A stretch of DNA of 6,169 nucleotides. Source: Nitrososphaerota archaeon. GTDB lineage: Archaea > Thermoproteota > Bathyarchaeia > Bathyarchaeales > Bathycorpusculaceae. Each line of letters starts with the position of its first letter. The first letter of the stretch is position 1. The translations under genes and the position numbers were made by a program. The notes beneath the pieces are model-generated. The model did not search any database, was not told the DNA's origin, and saw only the letters and a list, made by a program, of their open reading frames with translations. This document shows, in pieces, positions 1-5,530 of the stretch. The stretch spans positions 1 through 6,169 of the forward strand of contig JAIRJY010000047.1 of the NCBI GenBank assembly GCA_031260365.1. The letters are read 5' to 3'.

Positions 1-953
1 ATGTATGTGCATTTTGTACAGGATTTGTATTGTTTTCTTTTGATGTTAAACTCGCCAGTTTTCCATTTTTTAGGTAAATCAAAAATTGAACATATAAAAG
101 TTTGATTATGGCATCCTGCGATTCTGCCTAAATGGTCTATAACAAAAAAGTTTTGAAGTGCTTTGCAGTTCCATGTTCGTTTTTCTTCTAAATAGAGGAT
201 TCTTAAAGTTTTCAAAAGTTTGTTTGTTATTAAACTTGGTTTGCCAGCTTTTTTAGCTGCCAGTAATGTGTCGCAGAGTTTCACCATTGCTTCTTTATCT
301 GTTATTATAAATTCGTCACGGTGTTTACCTATGCGAAATAGTTGTTTTGATATTTCTGTTGTTGTGTCATATGAATAAAGACTATATAATATAGGAATGC
401 CTCTGTTTGTAAAATAGTTAGTTAACTTTTCAATTCCGTAAAGAGTTACCTGAGAAATAGTTGGAGCAACACATACTTTTACTCCTTCTTTCTTTAACAC
501 TTCAACAGCCTGTATAGCATTCTGCCAAGCACCCGAAACATTTTTTATAAAATCATGCTTTTTCACATCTAAACTGTCAATAGATATCGCTACAAAGTCA
601 ATATTTCTTAAAAGATCCACCTTTTTTGCTGCTAAACTACCATTATCATAAATCGTCGTAACAAAACGCTCAGTAGCATAATCAATTATCTCTCCAATAT
701 CCTCTCTTAATAATGGATTGCCACCAGACAAAACAAGCTCAACTATACCCAAGTCTTTAAGGACATCCATACCACGCTTAATTTCCTCTGTTGACAACTC
801 TCTCTCATCTTGTTCCTTCCAAATGTTGCAGCCTAAACATTTGTAATTACATTTCCTTGTGATAAACCACTGAGCATGATGTGGCTTACCATGAACAAGT
901 GAACGAGCCGCTATAACTGCCGCCTTTTTTACTCCCATAACCAAAAGAGTCAT
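1..953 (-). CDS. Radical SAM/SPASM domain protein, C-terminus beyond left edge
   Basis: An open minus-strand frame runs from about 953 off the left edge, giving at least 317 residues. It is a radical SAM enzyme: Cys35, Cys39 and Cys42 form the CX3CX2C cluster motif, SGGNP at 76-80 stands at the usual GGE position, and an ISIDSLD strand follows. The C-terminal part has the SPASM pattern C-x12-G-x4-C (Cys263, Gly276, Cys281) and then a CX2C pair (Cys312, Cys315), where the CX2CX5C auxiliary-cluster segment would begin, so perhaps a few dozen residues are missing. Family members use SAM cleavage to modify peptides, proteins or small molecules; the substrate here is unknown. The start is uncertain: ATG 953 is chosen, with GTG 962 and ATG 938 in frame. 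A TATA-like box at 994-1001 makes the upstream TTG at 986 unlikely. It is divergent from the glycosyltransferase. Family is near certain, function open. Confidence 0.9.
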   Translation of the reverse strand, partial: MTLLVMGVKKAAVIAARSLVHGKPHHAQWFITRKCNYKCLGCNIWKEQDERELSTEEIKRGMDVLKDLGIVELVLSGGNPLLREDIGEIIDYATERFVTTIYDNGSLAAKKVDLLRNIDFVAISIDSLDVKKHDFIKNVSGAWQNAIQAVEVLKKEGVKVCVAPTISQVTLYGIEKLTNYFTNRGIPILYSLYSYDTTTEISKQLFRIGKHRDEFIITDKEAMVKLCDTLLAAKKAGKPSLITNKLLKTLRILYLEEKRTWNCKALQNFFVIDHLGRIAGCHNQTFICSIFDLPKKWKTGEFNIKRKQYKSCTKCTY

Positions 954-993
954 CAACTGCACAAATTTGATAACAAACTTAAGCAAGCCTGTA

Positions 994-1001
994 CTATAAA
1001 A
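994..1001 (-). promoter_or_regulatory. TATA-like box for the radical SAM gene
   Basis: Read on the minus strand this is TTTTATAG. Archaeal transcription usually starts about 25 bases downstream, which would be near 973. That leaves a leader of roughly 10-20 bases before GTG 962 or ATG 953. No clear Shine-Dalgarno sequence precedes either start, which fits a short-leader transcript. Prediction by motif and spacing only. Confidence 0.35.
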
Positions 1002-1012
1002 CAATCGTGTTT

Positions 1013-1044
1013 AACCTGTCTAAAACCTGTTTCTAAAACCCTGT
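1013..1044. repeat. Short near-tandem repeats in the divergent promoter region
   Basis: AACCTGT occurs at 1013-1019 and again at 1024-1030, and AACCCTGT follows at 1037-1044. The last two are preceded by the same TCTAAA stretch, so the unit is about 11-14 bp. The array lies between the TATA-like box of the radical SAM gene and that of the glycosyltransferase, where a shared regulator could bind. No regulator is known and the copies are imperfect, so an operator role is only inferred. Confidence 0.4.
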
Positions 1045-1064
1045 CAACGTTATTTTAGCTAACC

Positions 1065-1071
1065 CTTATAG
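1065..1071 (+). promoter_or_regulatory. TATA-like box for the glycosyltransferase gene
   Basis: CTTATAG lies about 40 bases before the ATG at 1111. A start of transcription about 25 bases downstream would fall near 1092 and give a leader of about 20 bases. A weak GAGAG at 1098-1102 could serve as the ribosome site. Prediction by position and base composition only. Confidence 0.33.
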
Positions 1072-1110
1072 GCATAAGCGTAAGTTACACTGAATCCGAG
1101 AGACAACTAA

Positions 1111-1872
1111 ATGATGGATTCAATAGACGTAGTATTGCTAACAAAAAACAGTGCACAAACGTTGCCTAAATGCTTAGACGCACTGTACAAAAACGTTCCA
1201 GTCCATCGTCTAATAATTGTTGACGGCTACTCAACTGATAACACCCTTACTATAATCAAGAAATATTGTCAGATACATAATCATCATAATGTAACCATAA
1301 TTTTTGACAATGGCACACGTGCTTCTGCTCGCCAAAAAGGTATACAAGTCGTGCAAACGGAATGGTTCCTGTTCCTTGATAGCGATGTAGTTCTATGTCA
1401 CGACTGGTTTAAAAAAGCCACAAAAAATGTTGAACCACATATTGGCGCAATATGGGGAATAGAAGTATGGTCAACAATAAAAAACCCTAAAACACTAAAG
1501 CTTTTCCTTATAGTTACCCGTAAAATTTTTGAAATCCGCGGTGGTACCCACGACACTTTAATACGTTCAAAACTTGTGAAAGACATAAAAATTCCAAATA
1601 ACCTACACGTTTTCGAGGATACATACATAAAAGAACACATAACAAAAAAAGGATACAAAACACTTGCATGTTATGACCCCTTTTGTATCCATTACAGAAC
1701 CAGCTCAGTATGGACCATTAAAGGCAGTTTAAACTTAATAACCGAATCACTCCAAGCAGGCAACCCACGATTAATTTCAAAACTGCTCTTAGCATACAGC
1801 TTCTACACAACATACTCAATATATCAAATATTTACAAACAACAAAACCACCCATACTGTATCAACATGTTAA
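1111..1872 (+). CDS. Glycosyltransferase family 2 protein
   Basis: This 253-residue protein has the GT-A fold pattern of family 2 glycosyltransferases, which move a sugar from a nucleotide-activated donor to an acceptor. The N-terminal strand (residues 4-12) leads to LIIVDGYSTDNT at 35-46, the nucleotide-binding region. LDSDV at 89-93 is the DXD metal site, and Glu169-Asp170 fits the ED catalytic-base region. The C-terminal part (about 200-245) is hydrophobic in places but shows no convincing long membrane anchor, so it probably acts on the cytosolic membrane face or in solution. Length is typical of a single-domain member. ATG 1111 is followed at once by ATG 1114, and either may be used. It is divergent from the radical SAM gene, and an insertion sequence lies 47 bp past its stop. 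Donor and acceptor (glycan, lipid or protein glycosylation) cannot be told. Confidence 0.9.
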   Translation: MMDSIDVVLLTKNSAQTLPKCLDALYKNVPVHRLIIVDGYSTDNTLTIIKKYCQIHNHHNVTIIFDNGTRASARQKGIQVVQTEWFLFLDSDVVLCHDWFKKATKNVEPHIGAIWGIEVWSTIKNPKTLKLFLIVTRKIFEIRGGTHDTLIRSKLVKDIKIPNNLHVFEDTYIKEHITKKGYKTLACYDPFCIHYRTSSVWTIKGSLNLITESLQAGNPRLISKLLLAYSFYTTYSIYQIFTNNKTTHTVSTC

Positions 1873-1912
1873 ATATAGCAACATACACTGACATTGATGC
1901 ATGTCTCTTGTA

Positions 1913-1919
1913 GTCTTTT
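1913..1919. repeat. Target site duplication, left copy
   Basis: GTCTTTT directly abuts the left end of the insertion sequence and is repeated exactly at its right end (2774-2780). The next base is G on both sides, so the duplication may be 8 bp if the terminal G of the element is counted as target. IS1-family elements commonly make 8-9 bp duplications. Confidence 0.85.
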
Positions 1920-1936
1920 GGTCGTGTCCTAAGTTA
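1920..1936 (+). repeat. Left terminal inverted repeat of the IS1-like element
   Basis: It starts GGTCGTGTC and matches the complement of the right end at 14 of the first 17 positions, the first nine being identical. The transposase stop codon (1929-1931) lies within it, a compact arrangement usual for small insertion sequences. Confidence 0.85.
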
Positions 1937-2276
1937 AGTGAAATGGTAGTTCTTTTTTGAAGAACCAAAAGTTTATGGCTAAACCTACAACAATTTTATG
2001 TATAAGAGACGATTTAGAAAATCTGATACCGTGCCTAACCAAACGACTACACCAAGTACGCAAAGGCAAGTGCTTACGCTCAATACGCTGTGTATTCCTC
2101 TTACCAGGTGTTACAATGCTTTCAGGGATATGACTTTTGTAAGCAATATTCTCATCACAATAGACAATGCTGATGTGAAAAGGAGCAAGTAATGTGCGCA
2201 ACTCGTCAAGATATTTGTGTTCATGTGTACCAAAACAATACGCTAACGGAACACTGGTATTGTGATCTATAGCCCA

Positions 2277-2279
2277 TCA
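2277..2279 (-). other. In-frame TGA within the transposase catalytic domain
   Basis: Read on the minus strand the codons run TGG CTC TGA TGG GCT. IS1 InsB proteins carry aromatic residues here, so TGG to TGA is the simplest change. The frame is open on both sides and keeps the family pattern, so this is one point mutation rather than a frame error. Confidence 0.8.
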
Positions 2280-2430
2280 GAGCCAGCACTGATGTGTTTT
2301 GTCTGAAACAAAGGACCACATCTCGTCAAATTCTGCTTCAGTTACCAAAACCTGATCAGATGAAACAATTTTAACTGTAAGACCCTGATTTTTCAAGCTA
2401 CGTATGTAAGTATAATTTACTTGCCAAGAC

Positions 2431-2450
2431 CATTTTTTTGTTTTTTTAAA
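2431..2450 (-). other. Frame junction in the transposase, two A7 runs
   Basis: On the minus strand the junction reads TTT, seven A, C, seven A, TG. IS1 makes its transposase by -1 slipping on an A6C run at this same place in the protein. Here, however, the downstream frame is +1 relative to the upstream one, and the upstream TAA already uses the first two A of the first run. Deleting a single T would give continuous ...TVTAIKKTKKWSW. A one-base insertion (true mutation or homopolymer sequencing error) therefore fits better than standard IS1 frameshifting. Confidence 0.6.
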
Positions 2451-2756
2451 TCGCTGTCACTGTGTCTTTGGAAATACCTAAAATGCGACCCGTAGCACGC
2501 GTGCCTGTGCCATCTACGGTCATTTTTAACACTTGGTCACGAACCTCTGGAAGATACGCTTTGTGAGTGTATTGTTCTATAAAATTGCGATGATCACATT
2601 TGGAATTGTTGCAATTGTAGACTTGTTTGCCTGTCTTGTTGTGACCGTTTTTTGAAACTTTATCACTACCACAAAACGGACAGATTACTTTTACAATTTT
2701 TGGCACCATACAAATACTGATCAAATTAACAACAATTAAACACTCACACATTAAAA

Positions 2757-2773
2757 TAGTTTATGACACGACC
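2757..2773 (-). repeat. Right terminal inverted repeat of the IS1-like element
   Basis: On the minus strand it begins GGTCGTGTCATAAACTA, pairing with the left end at 1920-1936. It lies just upstream of the transposase start and could carry its promoter, as is usual for IS1 elements. Confidence 0.85.
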
Positions 2774-2780
2774 GTCTTTT
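2774..2780. repeat. Target site duplication, right copy
   Basis: This exact copy of GTCTTTT follows the right end of the element and matches 1913-1919. Confidence 0.85.
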
Positions 2781-2911
2781 GAGCAGCATTGTGTACCATT
2801 GTATTTTGACCCCGCTCCACACACTGACACCGCTTTTTTTTGATCTTACACTTTTATTTGCGTTAATTTGAATTCATGATGCTATAGTGTTGTCTCCACT
2901 TTTTTGGCAGT

Positions 2912-2995
2912 TTAAAGTGTCTTTTAATGGTGCAATCAATGATTGACTGTTATTGTCATGTGAAAAAACTATCAGCATCTACTAACAATGCTATA
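2912..2995 (+). repeat. Diverged direct repeat, copy A
   Basis: This stretch aligns with 4793-4877 in the same orientation. The best block begins ATTGACT and passes through GAAAAAACTATCA; about 31 of 40 bases match there, and a block ending in GCTATA follows. Upstream of the core a TTTTAATG(G)TGC stretch also matches with small gaps. The copies lie on the two sides of the ECF/AIR-synthase operon. The match is seen by eye only, and the AT-rich background raises the chance of partial coincidence. Confidence 0.5.
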
Positions 2996-3073
2996 TCCAC
3001 AATTGTATATTTTTATCCGTTTCTATTTTGCCTGTTTCTATGCTCGTAGATATTATTTGATTGCTTTGTCAAA

Positions 3074-4081
3074 TTAACGTGATAGGGCTGTCCAAAGCTG
3101 ATCACTTACTGGTCTTGGTAATGCTTGGGTATCTCCTGTTTTTAACTCTAGAACACGATTTTTTGCATCATTGTTAAATTCGCCTATAACAGTTGCAGGG
3201 ATGTCATGTTGTTTTAGAACTTTAATGATTCTTAAAGCGGCTTTTGGGTCTGCTGCAATGAGTAATGCACCTGAACTTATCAATTGTAGAGGATCTATTT
3301 TGAAATACCTGCAAATTTCTGCGGTTTCCGGCTTTACAACAATTTTTTTCTCAACTACTCTTACCCCTAAATTTGCTGCATCAGCCATTTCATGAATACC
3401 ATTAAAAATTCCGCCTTCAGTAGGATCATGCATAGCATGTACTCCTCCTGTTTGATAAGCAGTTAAGGCATCCTTTACTATACTGATTTGTTTGTAGAAG
3501 TTCTTAGCGGTTTGCAATGTCTCCGGGCTTAATACTTTTAATAACTGCTTTTCTCGGTCTGTAGCTAAAATGGCGGTTCCTTCGATTCCTACACTTTTAG
3601 TAAGAATTAATTTATCACCTGCTCTTACACCTGCTGTGGTAAGGTATTCGCCTTTTTTAGTTAAACCCATTATACAACAGACTACTATGGGGTTAACCAA
3701 ATTTGGTGTGGTCTCACAGTGTCCTCCTACAATAGCCACACCCAATTCCATAGCTGCTTTACCCATTTGAGTACTGATTGTTTCAACTATTTGACTATCT
3801 GCACCCTCAGGCAGCATAATACATGAAAAAATAAAAGCTGGCTGAACGCCAAAAGTTGCTACATCGTTAGCATTAACATTTACCGCTGCAAACCCTATAC
3901 GTTCCACAGCACCAGTTATAGGATCCATGGAAACAATAACAGATTTATCACCAATGTCAAGCACTGCACCATCAACACCTGCCATTGGACCTAAAACGAC
4001 TTCAGCACGATTTGCACCTAAACTATTGAAAACTGTATTCTTCAAAATATCCATAGGTATTTTACCTGAAGGTAACTTCAT
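3074..4081 (-). CDS. HypE-like AIR synthase-superfamily protein
   Basis: A 335-residue protein of the PurM/ThiL/SelD/HypE superfamily, ATP-dependent enzymes that form dimers with a shared active site. GVDGAVLDIGDKSVIVSMDP (35-54) is the acidic nucleotide/metal-binding region and matches HypE-type wording up to DPITG. NANDVATFGVQP (70-81) and VGGHCETTP (118-126) are core motifs, HAMHDPTEGG (215-224) is the domain-2 signature, and ISSGALLIA (268-276) follows. True HypE ends in a short tail with a C-terminal Cys that carries the CN group; this protein ends TALSR, so it is unlikely to be the hydrogenase maturation enzyme. It belongs to the archaeal HypE-like relatives of unknown reaction. AGGAG at 4092-4096, inside the upstream gene, is its ribosome site, 10 bases before ATG 4081. 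Co-transcribed with the ECF S component, it may act on the imported compound or a product. Confidence 0.88.
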   Translation of the reverse strand: MKLPSGKIPMDILKNTVFNSLGANRAEVVLGPMAGVDGAVLDIGDKSVIVSMDPITGAVERIGFAAVNVNANDVATFGVQPAFIFSCIMLPEGADSQIVETISTQMGKAAMELGVAIVGGHCETTPNLVNPIVVCCIMGLTKKGEYLTTAGVRAGDKLILTKSVGIEGTAILATDREKQLLKVLSPETLQTAKNFYKQISIVKDALTAYQTGGVHAMHDPTEGGIFNGIHEMADAANLGVRVVEKKIVVKPETAEICRYFKIDPLQLISSGALLIAADPKAALRIIKVLKQHDIPATVIGEFNNDAKNRVLELKTGDTQALPRPVSDQLWTALSR

Positions 4082-4083
4082 AC

Positions 4084-4635
4084 TTATTGTACTCCTCGCA
4101 GATAATTTTTAAAACGTGGAAAAACACGTAACACTGCATGCAATATAGGCACAGCAATTATTAAGCACAACAACATTTGCGCAACATTTATTGGCACCAA
4201 TAGTAACGCAGCCGCATAACCCATTACAAAAGAGTCATAAATGAAGTAACCCACAACCATCTCGCCCCCTCCAACTAAAACCGCAATTGACGCACATAAC
4301 GTAAAATTTCTGATTTTACTACTTAACATCTTTATCAAAAAACCAATAAGAAACCCTTCCACAGCTTTAACAATAAACGTTATAGGCGCATATCCCGGTG
4401 CAATAACAATATCCGCTATAGCAGCACCCGCTCCAGCAATCAACCCTACCAACGGTCCAAAAAGCAACGCAGCAACATAGATCACTGTATCACCAAGATT
4501 AAAGTAGCCACCTGTTGTACCTATTGGGAACACAAACGCCATAGTAACTACAACACATAAAGCAGCAAAAACGACTGCAGTCACTATTTGAAATGTTGAC
4601 AACTTGTGCTCCTTTATAGTTGATTTAAACAGCAT
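4084..4635 (-). CDS. ECF transporter S component, vitamin-type substrate-binding membrane protein
   Basis: A 183-residue hydrophobic protein with about five or six membrane segments (roughly 15-36, 50-78, 84-104, 113-133 and 137-168, the last perhaps two). GGYFNLGD at 42-49, ALLFGPLVGLIAGAGAAIAD at 56-75 and GYAPITFIVKAVEGFLIG at 81-98 match the ECF-type S-component family whose Pfam label mentions riboflavin but which covers several substrates. S components bind a vitamin or precursor and work with a shared EcfT/EcfA module, which is not in this window. The ATG at 4635 is well supported: AAGGTG at 4641-4646 lies five bases upstream. The gene ends two bases before the HypE-like gene, so the two form an operon. 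The substrate is not shown; a purine, thiamin-pathway or other vitamin precursor would fit the AIR-synthase partner, but this is inference. Confidence 0.88.
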   Translation of the reverse strand: MLFKSTIKEHKLSTFQIVTAVVFAALCVVVTMAFVFPIGTTGGYFNLGDTVIYVAALLFGPLVGLIAGAGAAIADIVIAPGYAPITFIVKAVEGFLIGFLIKMLSSKIRNFTLCASIAVLVGGGEMVVGYFIYDSFVMGYAAALLLVPINVAQMLLCLIIAVPILHAVLRVFPRFKNYLRGVQ

Positions 4636-4639
4636 CGTT

Positions 4640-4646
4640 TCACCTT
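4640..4646 (-). promoter_or_regulatory. Ribosome binding site of the ECF gene
   Basis: On the minus strand this reads AAGGTGA, a strong match to the archaeal 16S 3' end, with 4-5 bases to the ATG at 4635. It decides the start of the ECF gene and indicates a transcript with a leader. Confidence 0.7.
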
Positions 4647-4690
4647 ACTGTAACATAACTTAATGGAAATTACGTTTCTGTTGATAAATA

Positions 4691-4704
4691 TTATCTTATA
4701 CATG
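4691..4704 (-). promoter_or_regulatory. Candidate TATA box for the ECF/AIR-synthase operon
   Basis: On the minus strand the bases read CATGTATAAGATAA. A transcription start about 25 bases downstream would lie near 4672 and leave a leader of about 37 bases that includes the ribosome site. Other AT-rich stretches nearby, such as that near 4685, could serve instead. Confidence 0.3.
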
Positions 4705-4792
4705 TATTACTGTTCCATTTTCACTAATATCTGCATTTCTTCTTATAGCAAGTTGAAATTATATTGATAGACACATCTCTGTTTGTTTGACG

Positions 4793-4877
4793 TTAAGATG
4801 ACTTTTTTAATGTGCTTTTAGTAATTGACTTCTATTTACCTGCGAAAAAACTATCAATGTCTATGTATGTTGCTATA
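4793..4877 (+). repeat. Diverged direct repeat, copy B
   Basis: Partner of the copy at 2912-2995, in the same orientation, about 1.9 kb away and on the far side of the ECF/AIR-synthase operon. The most conserved part holds ATTGACT, then GAAAAAACTATCA, then TCTA and GCTATA. In-frame readings of both copies share ID-x-Y and KKLS, but the codons behind these residues are identical in DNA too, so the match does not prove coding. Confidence 0.5.
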
Positions 4878-5027
4878 ATGTCTCTTATTCTATTTCTTTG
4901 CTTTACTATTTTTATTTTCTTTACTTATAAGGCTACATTATAGTTGGTTATTGTGAATTTTGTGTGTATTTTTTTGAAGTGATGTATCTTTTTGAAGAGG
5001 AAAAATTCTAATGTAAGTTTTTGTAAG

Positions 5028-5041
5028 TCACTTTATAGTGA
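5028..5041. promoter_or_regulatory. Small inverted repeat before the TPR gene
   Basis: TCACT and AGTGA flank the four bases TTAT, forming a perfect 5-bp palindrome that ends six bases before ATG 5048. It could be a regulator site or a weak hairpin that affects translation start. Its central TTTATAG resembles a TATA box but is too close to the ATG to drive this gene. Confidence 0.3.
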
Positions 5042-5047
5042 TAGTTT

Positions 5048-5461
5048 ATGAGTACTAAAGAGGACCCAATTAAGCTCCATAAGGCTGCTATTGCTTTAAT
5101 GGAAGATGGTAAAGCAGTTGAGGCACGTGATTTATTTACAAGAAGCGGCGAACTTTATTTCAAAGGTCAAAATTATTTTGGGGCCGCTGAAATGTATTAT
5201 AAAGCTGGCGAGTGCTGTGTAAAATTAAAAGAATACCCACAAGCGGTTGAATTTTTTAGTAAAACAGCTGATATTGCGTTAAATAAAGGATTTGACCGTT
5301 ACGGGTTAAGTGCACTTGAAGAAGCTCAAGCTGCTCAAAAAGCTGCAGGAGACATTAAAGCAGCAGAAGAAACTGGGAGCAGAATAAAAGAGATTAACGA
5401 CAAAATTAACAAGCAGAACGCAGCTGGCGATGAAGACTCATCTTTTTCAGTATTCTCCTAA
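5048..5461 (+). CDS. Short TPR-like (SNAP-like) helical repeat protein
   Basis: A 137-residue, soluble, all-helical protein. Paired helices with small residues at TPR-like positions run from about 8 to 110: residues 8-34 (LHKAAIALMEDGKAVEARDLF), 43-60 (YFGAAEMYYKAGECCVKL), 63-80 (YPQAVEFFSKTADIALNKG) and 84-110. The second and third pairs resemble TPR and alpha-SNAP-type repeats. The tail (about 111-137) is charged, then acidic and Ser-rich, and probably disordered. No signal peptide or membrane helix is seen. Such proteins act as scaffolds for partner proteins; the partner is unknown. No good ribosome site precedes ATG 5048, only a small inverted repeat. It converges on the E1-like gene and seems to be transcribed alone. 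The coding assignment is firm, the function open. Confidence 0.82.
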   Translation: MSTKEDPIKLHKAAIALMEDGKAVEARDLFTRSGELYFKGQNYFGAAEMYYKAGECCVKLKEYPQAVEFFSKTADIALNKGFDRYGLSALEEAQAAQKAAGDIKAAEETGSRIKEINDKINKQNAAGDEDSSFSVFS

Positions 5462-5482
5462 CATAAACTCCTCATCTTTTAC

Positions 5483-5490
5483 TTTTTTTT
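5483..5490 (+). terminator. T-run terminator after the TPR gene
   Basis: Eight T in a row follow the TPR stop by 21 bases, with another TTTT just upstream. Archaeal transcripts often end at such T-runs without a hairpin. It lies between two convergent genes. Confidence 0.5.
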
Positions 5491-5530
5491 GAATAGACTG
5501 CTGCTCAATTTTTCTGATATCTACACAAAG

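Larger units (their letters stand above)
1929..2751 (-). pseudogene. IS1-family transposase, interrupted by frame change and TGA
   Basis: The first part (2751 to 2446, 101 residues; ATG 2709 is an equally good start) is InsA-like. Cys24, Cys27, Cys47 and Cys52 form a zinc finger, and a helix-turn-helix spans about 84-100 with GRILGISKDTVTA. This frame ends in TAA at 2446-2448. The InsB-like part follows in the +1 frame from about 2450 to the stop at 1929-1931. Its catalytic residues are Asp in DEMW (codon 2325-2327), Asp in YCDE (2154-2156) and Glu in QRIER (2079-2081), with 24 residues between the last two as in IS1. It ends in an INFWFF segment. An in-frame TGA at 2277-2279 replaces a Trp codon expected in the WLWWAIDH stretch. 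Removing one base near 2447 and reading TGA as Trp would give about 260 residues, normal for the family. Probably inactive; recoding is considered in the findings. Confidence 0.88.
1920..2773. mobile_element. IS1-family insertion sequence, 854 bp, transposase broken
   Basis: The element is bounded by inverted ends that begin GGTCGTGTC and is flanked by an exact GTCTTTT duplication, so both boundaries are seen directly. It holds one minus-strand transposase reading that fills almost the whole length. The zinc-finger plus helix-turn-helix N-part and the DDE C-part with D-x24-E spacing identify the IS1 family; size and termini (starting GGT) fit as well. The clean ends and perfect duplication suggest a fairly recent insertion, yet the transposase is interrupted twice, so this copy could probably move only with help in trans. 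It landed in the spacer between the glycosyltransferase gene and the ECF/AIR-synthase operon and interrupts no recognisable gene. Confidence 0.92.
2774..3073. other. Gene-free spacer between the IS element and the operon
   Basis: About 300 bases with no recognisable gene. A run of eight T at 2834-2841 (plus strand) could be the original transcription end of the glycosyltransferase gene, now pushed away by the insertion. Copy A of a diverged direct repeat lies at 2912-2995. A 40-codon plus-strand reading from ATG 2927 to TAG 3047-3049 overlaps the repeat; it encodes a short KKLS-containing head and a hydrophobic tail, but T-rich DNA often gives such readings by chance. No clear terminator for the minus-strand operon is visible here. 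Confidence 0.5.
4636..5047. other. Divergent spacer upstream of the ECF operon and the TPR gene
   Basis: Some 412 AT-rich bases without a recognisable gene. It should hold the promoters of both flanking genes, a repeat copy at 4793-4877 and a small inverted repeat at 5028-5041. A plus-strand reading from GTG 4812 to TAG 4941-4943 (43 codons) overlaps the repeat and ends in a strongly hydrophobic, Phe-rich stretch of about 20 residues like a membrane helix. It lacks a good ribosome site and an ATG at its start, so it is not called as a gene. No TPP-, FMN- or purine-riboswitch pattern was recognised upstream of the ECF gene. Confidence 0.5.

Noticed and set aside
1398..1658. 86-codon minus-strand reading
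   Set aside because: It lies antisense inside the glycosyltransferase gene, whose motifs are clear, and has no recognisable features.
1998..2192. 64-codon plus-strand reading
   Set aside because: It is antisense to the DDE part of the transposase and is a shadow of it.
2277..2279. Selenocysteine insertion at the in-frame TGA
   Set aside because: Related transposases have an aromatic residue here rather than Cys, so nonsense mutation of Trp is simpler.
3171..4112. Three plus-strand readings opposite the HypE-like gene
   Set aside because: They are antisense to a strongly supported gene and show no family pattern.
4636..4740. Riboswitch upstream of the ECF gene
   Set aside because: The predicted leader is short and none of the conserved TPP, FMN or purine riboswitch blocks could be recognised.
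4636..5047. CRISPR array or tRNA in the large spacer
   Set aside because: There is no regularly spaced repeat, and no tRNA-like T-loop or acceptor-stem pattern was found.
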